Shown piece by piece: positions 11,595 through 22,465 of a DNA stretch of 64,000 nt. The notes under the pieces were generated by a model, which was not told the DNA's origin, did no database searches, and was given only the letters and a program-made list of their open reading frames with translations. Origin of the DNA: Hormiphora californensis (taxonomy: Eukaryota > Ctenophora > Tentaculata > Cydippida > Pleurobrachiidae); NCBI GenBank assembly GCA_020137815.1, contig CM035357.1:704974-768973 (forward strand). The letters run 5' to 3'. The position numbers were made by a program, and so were the translations under genes. The first letter of the stretch is position 1. Every line of letters begins with the position of its first letter.

Positions 11595-14500
11595 ATGAAT
11601 CCAATTCTACTTCTTTTGGCAATCATTCTACAGATAACCACAGGTAACAGTATTCTAACTGCATTGATTGTGGCATTGATTGTGGCATGGTGATATTTCT
11701 CTTGCTATATCAGGATGCTGTATGCTGATTTCAGGAGATGATCCCATGACTACTGCAGTGGTTACCATGGTAACATATCACTCATTTCAGGAGATGATCC
11801 CATGACAAGTGTGTTCGCGATCAATACTTGGCCCTTTACCTCTGCAACAGACGCTGCCTTCAAAGTTCTCCTTGATACAGGGACCGCTGTTGATGCGGTG
11901 AGTGCCATTAGGCAAACGGGATCCAATAAATCTGAACCCCTATAGTAACCCGGAACCCCCCCTTAGACCTCACAGTGGTCTTCCGACATAATTGCCATAT
12001 ATCTCGACGTGAACTTCGTCGAGAAATTCAACGAGAATTAGCAGGCGTTCAGTTATGAACGCCTGTTGAAAGTTGCCACGCATTCTTCTCTCTCGTTAGT
12101 CTTTACGTCTCTCTCACTACGAATGTGCGGCAAATTTCAACAGGCGTTCATAACTGAACGCCTGCTAATTCTCGTCGAATTTCTCGTCGAAGTTCACGTC
12201 GAGATATGGCAATTATGTCGGATGACCACTGTAAGTAACCCCCCAAGTTACCTGTATTTTAGCCACTATGCTGTCAAGTGGTTGCGGGGTGTACTCAGTG
12301 TGAGATAGATCAGTGTGATCACACCCCCCCCCCTAGTACCCACCTTAGTAACCCCCTTAGTAACCCCTTAGTAACCCCCTTAGTAATCCCCAAGTTACCT
12401 GTATTTTAGCCACTATGCTGTCAGGTGGTTGCGGGGTGTACTCAGTGTGAGATAGATCAGTGTGATCACACCCCCCCTAGTACCCACCTTAGTAACCCCC
12501 TTAGTAACCCCTTAGTAACCCCCTTAGTAATCCCCAAGTTACCTGTATTTTAGCCACTATTCTGTCAGGTGGTTGCGGGGTGTACTCAGTGTGAGATAGA
12601 TCAGTGTGATCACACCCCCCCTAGTACCCACCTTAGTAACCCCCTTAGTAACCCCTTAGTAACCCCCTTAGTAATCCCCAAGTTACCTGTATTTTAGCCA
12701 CTATTCTGTCAGGTGGTTGCGGGGTGTACTCAGTGTGAGATAGATCAGTGTGATCACACCCCCCCCCCCTTAGTAACCACCTTAGTAACCCCTTAGTAAC
12801 CCCATAGTTACCTATATTTGTTCAGGTGGTTGCGGGGTGTACTCAGTGTGAGATAGATCAGTGTGATCACACCCCCCCCCCCTAGTAACCCCCTTAGTAA
12901 CCCCATAGTAACCCCCTAGTTACCTATATTTGTTCAGGTGGTTGCGGGGTGTACTCAGTGTGAGATAGATCAGTGTGATCACACCGTAGGATGGGATGGA
13001 TCGCCCGATGAAGAGGGTCACACCACACTGGATGCCCTGGTAATGGAGGGAGCAAATCAGGATATGGGAGCTGTCAGCCAGGTACAGGATCTTACAGGGA
13101 CACCACGTAGTGTTGTCAGACACTGACTGTACAATGTACATCACGCAACCTCGATACACAGTCAGACCCCAGACACAGCTTTAGCACACGCAAAGATCAA
13201 CACACGGCACGGTATAAAGTCCAATTTTTTATTTAAGCGACAGGCCGCCGCGCATCAAAATGCAGTGCTTGAAATCGATTTCCGGTTCCTGATAAGCTAG
13301 CGACTTTTTCTTGGTGCCATTGGAAAGACAAAAATTTTATCTTTCCAACGCAACCAGGATCAAGTCTTTAACTTATCAGGAACCGGAGATATGGTCAATT
13401 AACCAATTGTGTGCACGGCGGCCTGTCGCTTAAATAAACAAGAATTGTTTGCATTATGTATCCATAATGCTACGTTTCCCTGCCCTCTTCGATTTGCCAT
13501 TCAACTCGCCCAACGAGTAAGCTGTCCGCAAAATGGGGATTTGTGTTTTTCGAATTTTTGAAAAAAACGCAGAACAGATTTTTCAATTTCTCCATTTCCC
13601 CAATCAAAACGTGCGGCCGATATAAAACAAATTTTGCCGCGCGTTACAGTTTATAGCTGCGCACACCTCATCAAATTTCAATTGTTTGCGCGCGCGCATT
13701 TTACCCCGCAAGTGTCAGATCGCGCGCGCCGCGAGGTTACCCCTCGCAACGAAAGTGTGACCAAAATGGTCCCTCTACCGATTAGTTAGTATACCAAAAT
13801 GTCGTTTTCGAATTCTAACCCTGCTATGCCTTTTTACAAAGTAAAAAGGCATCCGGGTGAATGCCTTCGGCATTCACCCGGGCAGGGAAAAAATTCGACT
13901 ATACACAGTTTCTCTTCAGAAGCACTCGTTCTTGTAAAAAAAGCTTCGCGCGACTTTCCCACGGTGTGTGGGAAAAGTGAGAGACTCATTTAGGCTATAG
14001 AGAGAGAAGAGTTGGCGCACAATAGCATTTGGTTTGTGCGGCACGTTTCAGATCTAAGTAGAACTTTTGGGGTAAGACCCTACTCCTACGCCGCCTCACG
14101 TAGCCGCACCGGGCCTTCGGCCCAGTGCGAAGAGGAGGGTCTTATATGCGACAAGCGTAGTGGTGCTCTGTCACAACGTTGGGTGCAAGCCCCCTTTTCT
14201 CCGTCCTGTGCTGTCTCTCGCGGTGTCTCTATTACAACAATGGTAACATTTTCTATAAAGTAGACTAGTCCTGTGCTGTCTCTCGCGGGGTCTTTAATTA
14301 TGATAATGGTAACATTTTCTATAACTAGTTTTTGTTGTCAGTTGAAATCAGTACGGGAGGCAATTCAGGTTGCAAGAGCTGTCATGGACCATACATACCA
14401 CTCTCTATTAGTTGGTGAAAATGCCACCAACTTTGCCCTTTCCATGGGATTCAAAAAGCAGGAACTCTCTTCCAAGGAATCTCTTCAATTGTGGAAAGTG

Positions 14501-17500
14501 AGTACTGTGACATTTATTGATATGAAATAGAAATATCTAGGAGAGTGAGTACTGAATTATATGACATTTATTGATATATGAAATATAAATATCTAGGAGA
14601 GTGAGTACTGAATTATGACATTTACTGATACAGTCGGACCCCGATTTAGGGGCCCCCGATTTAGTGCCACCCCGATTTAGGGACAGGATTTTTTTCCCCC
14701 GATATACGAAAATTAACATTATTTGAACCCGATTTAGTGGACACCCCGATTTAGTGGACAAGAGCCTTTCCCCCGAGGGTGTCCCTAAATCGGGGTCCGA
14801 CTGTATATGAAATAGAAATGTCTAGGAGCTCTTAAATATATATGGTGGTTCTGATAGGGATCCTCCGTCATATTTGTCGAATGTCGCTTACATAGCGTTG
14901 CCTACGATGCGGTCAGCGACTTCTAAGACACACGAAAGATACTTAGACGTCGTAGACTGCGTATTAGGCAACGCTTTATACAGGCGGCCAACATACACCA
15001 CTGGCCAATATATGGTCAGTTTAAATTACGTCTGTACAAATTAGCAAAATTTTTCAAATAGGCTTATTGGTATGATAACTAGTTGTGTAGAGAATTCTCA
15101 ATACCTTATCTGGTCAGAAAGTAACTAAATGATCATTATCTGAAGGAACGAAGTCAATATCTGTTGTGGAGCCGGAGATATAAGTGCAAACTTTTGTGGA
15201 GCACATTTTTTGTGGAGCAGGGCTGTATTGGCCACATCTTAATTTCTAAAATTCTGGTTTTTTTAGTGAAGCATCTAGTTAATAAGACGAATATTTTCTG
15301 ACCTTTTTTTTCCAAAATGGAGGCCCAACTAATGTGGAGCTGTGCTATTTTGACCAATTTTTTGGCTTCAAGCTGGCCCAACCGGGGTGTAACGTTCCGA
15401 TAGAATCATGCGATTTTCACAAGAGTTAACTCTATGCAATTTTTGATTTTTTAGACTTGAATTTTATACTCAAAACTGCCCAACCGATGTGGAGCTGGCT
15501 TTTGAAAAAGACGGATTAAAATCTAAAGATTTATTAATTAATGCATTTTTCAAAACTTGGTCAAAATACCATTATAATGTAAAATAGTATCATTTTTTGT
15601 CAATAATATCGGAGATGATGTATGTTTCCACCTTGTGGAGCATGCTAAATTGTCATTCGGCCCAACTGTGTGGAGCCAAGTGGTTTTAAACGATTCAAAA
15701 CACTCCACACGGTTGGACATTGAGTTTTATTCCCTGAATTCATTATGGGTTGCTCTTATAACCAATTCTGTGCACTTATAAAATAATTAAAACCTGAAAT
15801 TCGGCCCAACCAGTGTGGATCTAACACTTATTAAGCGCCATGCATGCAGCACTCTGTATTGGAAATGAGCTTTAATTGATTAAACTACGATACAAATCGA
15901 GATTTAATCAGTTTTAGGTCATTTATTGGCTTGCTAGACAATATCCCAACCATGTGGAGCCTCTTGATATATCTGTGCCCAACCAGGAGGAGCTATAGGG
16001 CAAAAATGGGTAGGATTACTCTAAATAAACTTATAGGCCCCTCATAGGCTATTCTTCAGTGCTCCACACGGTTGGGCTGGATATTTCGCATTGTTTACTA
16101 GTTCAAATTGTTTATTAATATACCCTTCGATGAAAGAATGATAAAGTATTAGTAAAAATGCTTCAATATTATTATATTTAATAATTTCGAAACTCCTTCC
16201 TTAAAACTAAGGCTCCACTCGGTTGGGCCATCCATTTTTGAATTGAAATCATTTTTATAGTTAGTAAATAGTAAGTACAACAGTTTTATGTGATATTTGG
16301 TGACTATAAATTTGAAACAATGGCAATAAAAATCAATTTTGTGATTTTATTTTCCCTATTACTTACTTAAAAATTTGCTCCACACTGGTTGGGCTCGTAA
16401 AACTTAAAAACGCTACTAAGTTCAATAAGTTGAATGTTTTCGAATATATTCCCGTTGTAAGGTCGTAAAAATTTGCTTATTATTTTAGCTAAATATAGCT
16501 TCGAAAATCAGTCACTCTTTTCATGAAGGCTCCACATAGGTTGGGCGTCAAAACCAGCCCAACCGGGGGTTTGTCGATTCCTTGATTGATTGCTAATGGA
16601 TCTGGTTTAAAAAATATGAAAAATATTTGATAATTATTTCTCTATGGAGATTTCATTAAAGCCTGGTTTCTCCTCGTCATAGGCTCCACATCGGTTGGAC
16701 CATGAAGTATTTGATCGGTTGAAACTTTAAAGCGTAGTATTTGGGTTATAATACCCAAATTTGGATGTCTCAATTGCTCCACATGTCGCTGGGCATTGGT
16801 TTTAGTACTGACAGTCATAAAATTATGACTGAGGCACCCCGAAAAGTGTACAGACGTAATTTAAACTGACCATATATGCCAATAAATGCACCATGCTCAG
16901 CAGAGTCTAATGCCTTTCGAAATATGTTGTTGACACTGGGCCATACTATAGAGGTGGAAGTTGAATAAATGCCAGCCGAACTTCTGGAAAAATATGGCGA
17001 ATTCTACGATAACCTGTGGCCCTTACACCCCATTACCCGCGGCAGATGAAGGCAGTGATCAGCTGAACTGGCCCTGGGCTGATGAGTAAGTACATTATAA
17101 CTAGTGAACTTTCTTTAGAAGAACCATCTTTATTATATATTATGATGAAGTTCGTTTTGGAGTTTTTCGTAAGTTTTGTCATATATGATTAAACTTATGA
17201 AAAACTCCAAACCGAACTTCATCTCAGTCTATATCATATATTTTGCAGGGGAAACCACGACACTATTTCAGGGGAAACCACGACACAATAGGCATGATAA
17301 CCATGGACCAAGAAGGGAGGATGGCGGCGGGTACCTCTACTAACGGTGCCACCCACAAGATACCTGGGAGGGTTAGCGATAGCGTTATACCCGGGGCGGG
17401 TGCCTTTGTGGATAATCGTGTTGGAGGGGCAGTTGCTACTGGGGATGGGGATGTTATGATGAGGTTCTCACCCGCTTTCCTTACTGTGGAACTCATGCGA

Positions 17501-19420
17501 GGTAGGTGTTACTATAGTTACTAGGAAACTGTACCTGTTGTCACCATGGCAACCACCCCCAGTTGAAGTGAGGTGATTATAAGACACCTAATAGTAGATA
17601 ATAATAACGATCTTTGAGATCTCATCTTTTTAAGAATAGTCGCAGGTCTCTACGATTCTACCAGAATCACACTACAAATACTAAAATCTCTAGACTTGTC
17701 TCCTTACATTGTCTTTGTTTTTACTCTCGCTTCCGCTGCCATTTTGGACTATCACCGCACATAAATTGCCAGTTCTTCTTCTCCCAACTACCCAATTTCT
17801 GTAAACACTACCCCCACCCCCGGCCTTGTTTAGTAAATGTCCCGACACACGTCTATTTCGGCAAATTTGTACTGGCCTCAAGCTTCTACTTTCCACCTCC
17901 CACCACCTCCGCCCCTCCCCTCCGCCCCACCCACCTCCCCCACCCTGGCCCTTCCCAATTTAGAGCAGTTTCTTATATACCTCGCTACAGAGACAATCCT
18001 TGTGTTTTGGTGCACTAAGTCGCTTATCGCGTGTAACAACTCACAAATTGTCTTATCTGCCCCGCCCTTATTTGTGTTTAATCGTTCTCGTGTATCTTTA
18101 CCTCTACTGTAAAAGATATACCTCTCATCTCATCACCAAGACGTCACAGTTAGTACCCATCACATCCATCAAGGTCGTAAGTTTGTCAGTCCGTACTGTT
18201 TGTTGTTGATACACCGCTCACCAATACTCGCTCAATATCACACATACATATAAAGCCCTTTCACGGTCGCAATTCAAGTTTTAATCACATGACTAATTAG
18301 AGCAGACATAGGTCGAGACGCTCGCTCAAATCCATCATCATCCACAACCACTCGAAACCGTGTAAAAACCAATGTTTTTCATTTCGACAGTTCACTAGTA
18401 TTTCTAGTCAATTACCGCATTTCATTCACTAAATGCTTGATCGCTCATTTAAAATCCACTATCACGCACCATCGCACTAAACTGTGTATTCGCTCAATAA
18501 AAGAAAATCACCAGAGTCGCTCAAAAATTGCGTAAACTGTTGTTTCACTTCTAATTTTATGTTGATCACAATTCACTCATTCAATGTTTTTATTTAAGAT
18601 TCGTTAATGATTTCATTCCAAACACATTCATGATTCATTCATAATTTGTTAATGTTTCATATGTTTATATATTGTACATGTACACCTTATTTTATTATTG
18701 ATGAGAATATTATATAATGATTTGATTTGATTAGCTTTGATTGATTGTTACAATTTAACTTTAAGATCTAGAAGTATGATTTCATATTCTTTCACCGACG
18801 ACAGACAGAAGACGATCTGGTGGTGATTCCGAAAGGATGATCCGGCACTATGCTGTCTCGCCTGTTCGGCGAGACTTGGCTGTGTGACTGTTTACAGTCC
18901 CAGATGAGTGGTCCAAACCAAACCAAACCAAACTAAAATCTCAATTCAGGTGGAGCAAGGCCACGTGAAGCAGCGGCTGAGTCAATAAAACGGATCGCTA
19001 AGAAATACCCCGAATTTTCTGGGGCTTTAGTTGCCGCTAGTAAGTATAGTTGATGACACTGTGTGTCAGACTCACAGTGTGTCAGACACACGGTAGCGCT
19101 ACTTCAATTGTTCATTGTTTGTTTTTCAAGTGCCAACAATCAACTTATAATACAAGTTATAATACATAGCAACTGTGTGTTTACATCCTATCTCTGTAAC
19201 ACAACAATCATTGTCTTGGTAATAAAATTACCCCTCCGTTATAATAGCTCCAATAAAAGGGGTGACTTCGTAACACAACAATCCAGGTAAAGATGGGGTA
19301 TACGGTGCAGCTTGTCACGGGTTTTCCCACTTCGCATACTCGGTACGGGATTTGGAAAGTAAAGAAACACGTTTGGTGAAAATGAAGTGCTCAAAAAAAG
19401 ATGATATTTTGGATATTTGA
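11595..19420 (+). CDS. AGA: Aspartylglucosaminidase (N4-(GlcNAc)-asparaginase)
   Basis: Lysosomal Ntn-hydrolase that cleaves the GlcNAc-Asn bond of N-glycoproteins. Exons: 11595-11643, 11791-11897, 12938-13081, 14342-14497, 16952-17085, 17272-17501, 18950-19039 and 19287-19420; every junction keeps phase. Exon 1 is a signal peptide ([16 protein letters not shown]). Exon 2 has the family start [17 protein letters not shown]. Exon 3 has [20 protein letters not shown] and the [10 protein letters not shown] block. Exon 5 has CQPNFWKN. Exon 6 begins the beta subunit with GNHDTIGM, whose Thr is the self-cleavage site and nucleophile of the family, followed by AAGTSTNG, the GRVSDS substrate-binding motif and VATGDGD. 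The last exon has [13 protein letters not shown] and a short Lys-rich tail. Length and motifs look intact. Introns hold many inverted-repeat elements and splice-site copies. Confidence 0.93.
11725..11806 (+). repeat. Duplicated acceptor and start of AGA exon 2
   Basis: TTTCAG|GAGATGATCCCATGAC occurs at about 11731 and again at the true border 11790/11791. The two are separated by a GGTTACCATGGTAACATATC unit shared with the CaMKI-like intron 2. Confidence 0.8.
11972..12232. mobile_element. 261 bp snap-back inverted repeat in AGA intron 2
   Basis: Arms of about 110 bp run inwards from ACAGTGGTCTTCCGACATAA to a short loop near 12090-12120; the right end reads TGACCACTGT. It is non-coding, and no certain target duplication is seen. 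Confidence 0.75.
12240..12937 (+). repeat. Minisatellite built from the AGA exon 3 acceptor
   Basis: Five upstream copies of TCAG|GTGGTTGCGGGGTGTACTC (exon-like starts near 12277, 12424, 12568, 12713 and 12825) precede the true exon 3 at 12938. Unit length is about 110-147 bp. Each copies the acceptor and the first 48 or so exon bases, to the ACACC before GTAGGATGG. Between them are C-rich runs with CCCTTAGTAA. The first copy has a mutated acceptor (TCAAG). Confidence 0.92.
13228..13438. mobile_element. 211 bp MITE with 23 bp inverted ends
   Basis: Ends read TTTATTTAAGCGACAGGCCG inwards on both sides. The core has GGTTCCTGATAAG and CTTATCAGGAACC as an inner inverted pair. Non-coding, in AGA intron 3. 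Confidence 0.75.
13809..13897. repeat. Cloverleaf-like palindromic module 1
   Basis: An outer stem (CGAATTCTAACCCTGC with GCAGGGAAAAAATTCG) encloses two perfect hairpins: GCCTTTTTAC/GTAAAAAGGC and CCGGGTGAATGCC/GGCATTCACCCGG. The layout predicts a three-way junction. Not tRNA-like in its conserved positions. Confidence 0.6.
14073..14144. repeat. Cloverleaf-like palindromic module 2
   Basis: TAAGACCCT pairs with AGGGTCTTA and encloses two hairpins: TACG/CGTA, and GCACCGGGCC with GGCCCAGTGC. Same architecture as the module 200 bp upstream, with unrelated sequence. Confidence 0.5.
14498..14630 (+). repeat. Three tandem copies of the AGA exon 4 donor
   Basis: GTGAGTACTG occurs at the true donor (14498) and about 47 and 103 bases further on, each within an AGAAATATCTAGGAGA-type unit. 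The third unit is interrupted by a MITE at 14631. Confidence 0.75.
14631..14803. mobile_element. 173 bp Tc1/mariner-type MITE with TA target
   Basis: Ends CAGTCGGACCCCGATTTAG are inverted at the right end as CTAAATCGGGGTCCGACTG, flanked by TA on both sides. Internal GATTTAGTGG repeats. A half copy with the same end lies near 53035-53118. Confidence 0.8.
15011..16874. mobile_element. 1.86 kb TIR element carrying many CCCAACC..GTGTGGAGC sites
   Basis: Inverted ends TATGGTCAGTTTAAATTACG with a TA on each outer side. No long open frame. Inside are about 17-20 copies of a site resembling CCCAACCNGTGTGGAGC. In the left half most read GTGGAGC on the plus strand; after about 16050 they read GCTCCAC. 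The arrangement suggests a non-autonomous element with sub-terminal binding sites. It lies in AGA intron 4. Confidence 0.7.
17145..17222. repeat. 78 bp hairpin in AGA intron 5
   Basis: ATGAAGTTCGTTTTGGAG is answered by CTCCAAACCGAACTTCAT with AAACTTATGAAAA/TTTTTCGTAAGTTT inside. Thirty bases upstream of the acceptor region. Confidence 0.65.
17248..17294 (+). repeat. Duplicated acceptor and start of AGA exon 6
   Basis: CAG|GGGAAACCACGACAC occurs at 17248/17249 and 17271/17272, a 23 bp tandem duplication. Only the second acceptor keeps the frame to GNHDTIGM; the first would meet a stop soon after. Confidence 0.85.
17590..18935. other. AGA intron 6: possible retroposon remains
   Basis: No convincing coding content. 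Two simple tails are visible: TTTGATTTGATT near 18720-18733 and CCAAACCAAACCAAACC near 18913-18932. Tails like these end some non-LTR elements or SINEs. Body sequence is not recognised. Confidence 0.3.
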
Positions 19421-19755
19421 TGAACAGTTTGTTGCCGCATATTCGATTATATACAATATGTTTTTGAAGTTTTGTATGTTGATGTTTTGTATGTTTTATC
19501 TTTTTTGCTCAGAATATAACATTTAACTATTATACAATTGAATGCTGCTGTTAGTGCTTTATACTCAGAATATCACTATGGAATGCTGTTTTTTCTCTGA
19601 GACCGTATCCGAGTTGGAATGCACTGCAGACCCCTCATGCACACACCCCCGCAACGAGGGGCCTGCAGCGTATGCCAAGTTGCCGAGTTGTTATTTATCT
19701 CCGATCTTTACAAAACTAATCCCCCTGATTAGCGCTTGAATGCAAATGAACTCAA

Positions 19756-20699
19756 ATGTTATTTCGATACATCAAGAAGCGGCGTGCTGCAAAGAAGGCA
19801 TCGAAACATTCAAAACAGTTAGATCGGGAAATACGTTGCTCACGCTCCAAACGGACTATCAATCTTTACATAACAGGGAATGGTGAAGGACATCTGAAAC
19901 TCTTTGTTCAGCTGATCAGACTATTAGATGACAAGAAGTATGAGGCAGAGAAGGGGCGTGCGGGGGGAGAGGAGGAGCTGATTGAATGGAGAAGGAAGGA
20001 GATTCCAGTAATTTGGGAGGAGGAAGTAGAGTGGAATAGGGTTAAACTTCGTCTGGTTGCCCTGCCTTGTGATACAGGTAATAGTTATTGCAGCATGGTC
20101 ATGTTATTAGTAAACATTGATTGTTATTCTGAAATTATTCAATTCAATACCCCAATAATGGAACCCCCCCCCCCCCCCTAGGCCCTAATAATACAATCCC
20201 CCCTAATAATGCAACCCACTCACCTCCCTCCCATTAATTTTACCAGGAACCGACCGAATCAGGAAATACTGGTCCCTGATTGGCTGATAACCAGTCACGT
20301 TACCTAAATAGCGAGTTCTGATTGGTTGTTTACTTGTGTCGGTTGGTTCCTGAATTTTACCCCTCACCAGGACAAAGAAGACGGTTATTCCTAGAACGGG
20401 CAGACGATACTGTAATCCTTGTAGCCGATACCACTCTATACCTCTCAGCGACGCATTACAACCAAGATATGGAGTTACTAGACCGACTTATCCGAAATGG
20501 GTTATCAGTGGTCGTCCTATTTCACGGTCTAACTGAGGATTATGCAGTAAAACTAGCAGGAACACCACATATTGAGTGTGAGCACCACACAATGGACTCT
20601 GTGAAAGAGGTCCTTTTCAAGAAAATCGATGAGAACAATAAGTCTTTCATGCAAGTTGTTTGTCATTTTCTGCAACTTGATGATATGCTTGCTTTGCAG
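19756..20699 (+). CDS. Degenerate G-alpha-like protein (two exons seen)
   Basis: Exon 1 is 19756-20077; exon 2 starts at 20371 and its end is uncertain (about 20699). The N-terminus SKQLDREIRCSRSKRTINLY followed by ITGNGEGHLKLFVQLIRLL aligns by eye with the G-alpha start, where the P-loop would read GAGESGKST. Here the Walker Lys and Ser/Thr are missing. Exon 2 begins in a DTGQRRR-type switch-II-like motif and then LERADDTVILVADTT, as after the DVGGQ of G-alpha. Only about 40 residues separate them, so the helical domain is absent. The expected NKxD is replaced near VVVLFHG. If translated, it should not bind GTP normally. The C-terminus was not found; a pentanucleotide array follows. Start chosen at the first ATG in frame. 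Alternative: another Ras-like or MglA-like pseudo-GTPase. Confidence 0.5.
20244..20352. mobile_element. hAT-like MITE family B, copy 2, with 8 bp TSD
   Basis: Ends CAGGAACCGACCGAA and inverted GGTTCCTG are flanked by AATTTTAC on both sides. It ends 18 bases before the acceptor of G-alpha-like exon 2. Confidence 0.9.
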
Positions 20700-21065
20700 G
20701 TTTTTTGGAAAGAGCTGCTAGGTTTTATGATGAGTTGTAAATGTTGTTCTTATCTTAGCAGAAAGGGTATTGACTTGACTTGACTTGACTTGACTTGACT
20801 TGACTTGACTTGACTTGACTTGACTTGACTTGACTTGACTTGACTTGACTTGACTTGACTTGACTTGACTTGACCTGACTTGACTTGACTTGACTTGACC
20901 TGACCTGACTTGACTTGACTTGACTTGACTTGACTTGACTTGACTTGACTTGACTTGACTTGACTTGACTTGATTTGACTTGACTTGACTTGACTTGACT
21001 TGACCTGACTTGACTTGACTTGACTTGACTTGACTTGACTTGACTTGACTTGACTTGACTTGACT
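20690..21065. repeat. (TTGAC)n array behind a retroposon-like 3' end, copy 1
   Basis: About 60 TTGAC units (some CTGAC) follow TTGTTCTTATCTTAGCAGAA and AGGGTATTGAC. The same leader and repeat occur at 27990-28103, which argues for the 3' tail of a dispersed retroposon. Confidence 0.8.
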
Positions 21066-21196
21066 CCCGGTGGTGGCAAACAATTTGAAGCTGCCGGGAA
21101 TGACCGGAGAATGACAAAAAAAGTTGCCGATTTTTCAATTTTACGATTGTGACAATCCCTGTTTAGTTTTATAAATTAACGAACAATTATAATACC

Positions 21197-21418
21197 AATT
21201 TAGAGCAAAAACTAATTGAAATTAGTTCGCCAGAAAGGTGGCCCATTTTGAACTTATACTCCTTCATTTCCGTCACCTTTGAGTTGAGGCTTCAAAGACA
21301 TTGAGGTATCCGTATACTTTTCCGCCTTCAACTCAAAGGTGACGGAAATGAAGGAGTATAAGTTCAAAATGGGCCACCTTTCTGGCGAACTAATTTCAAT
21401 TAGTTTTTGCTCTAAATT
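21197..21418. mobile_element. 222 bp snap-back inverted repeat
   Basis: Arms of about 95 bp run from AATTTAGAGCAAAAACTAAT to a loop near 21290-21325. The right arm is almost perfect. Non-coding. Confidence 0.75.
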
Positions 21419-22460
21419 TGTACTCCTTTTTTGGTCGTTTGAGGTCATTTATGACCTCAAACAACTAAGATAATTGTCAACTAAAGTGTTCAAATGTAAT
21501 TCAAATGTATCCTGGGTTGTAGGAAACTGATTTGACGAGATTTTCAAAATTCGACGTCGTTTTGACGTCGTGACGTCACATGTGACGTCACGACGACGTA
21601 AAAAATTATGACAGACTATTTGGCCAATGAAGCACTAAACGTGTGAAAAGTTTTAAAGGCCATGGTAGTCAAGAACTGAAGTTATTGCACGAAATGTGAG
21701 TTTTTATGTGGATTTTCAAATCAAATTTTTGAGTTCCGACGCGTTTTAGGGTCTAAAAATGACAAGTTAGAGAAATTCGCTATATAGTATCTGAAAGTTC
21801 AGACAATTTGCCACTAACGATTTTCCGTCAAATCAGGAATTGGAAAATGTCTTGAGGGTGCTAGCGGCGTTTTAAAATATTTGGTCTGATATTTTTCAAT
21901 GACGTCACTTTGTGACGTCATTAATCCCGTCATAGTGGACATTTTCACTTGAAACCTTAACTAATGCATGCCCCGAACGATTTCCTAACAGATAAAACTT
22001 AGTTCAAGTCTCTAGCTAGTATGGTTCGGGCTACAAGTGTTACACAGTGAAGCGTCTATATCTATATATCTATCTATATATATATATACCTATCGCCACA
22101 CTGAATTTTCTGTTTTGGGGGTGGTGTCATAACTTGCGACCCGACTGAGCTAGCTACTTCAAATTTTTACCGTCAGTAGAGGTCTATGTGAAGCTTCTTA
22201 GTACCAAATTTCAGCCTCCTAGCTCATCTGGTTCCGGAGTTAGGAGGGGTCGAAAAGTGCCAAAATGGGCTAAAACTTCAAAATTGTTATATCTACGCTG
22301 TTGGCAAGCGGGCCCACTTTTTCGGGAAAAGTTTTTGGGGGATGGGATGGGGCCACCTTTGCGCTTGCCAGCGCAGTGATTACCTCCCTCCCTCATTTAT
22401 AAATGCTTGTTTATGCAAACAAATAAAATAAAAGAATAAACGTGTAAAAATGAAACTACA
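21419..22460. other. Intergenic, no gene seen
   Basis: Contains a 30 bp palindrome at 21566-21595 with two TGACGTCA octamers, a run of TATCTATATATA near 22060-22090, and nothing that looks coding on either strand. Confidence 0.5.
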
Positions 22461-22465
22461 GTTTT

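Noticed and set aside
14073..14144. tRNA gene
   Set aside because: The fold has an outer stem and only two hairpins, and lacks A-box, B-box and a T-loop consensus.
17614..18209. Three overlapping plus-strand ORFs in AGA intron 6
   Set aside because: Composition is low-complexity C/T-rich and no family or splice pattern supports coding.
20718..21138. QVKSS repeat proteins on the minus strand
   Set aside because: Product of the TTGAC pentamer array.
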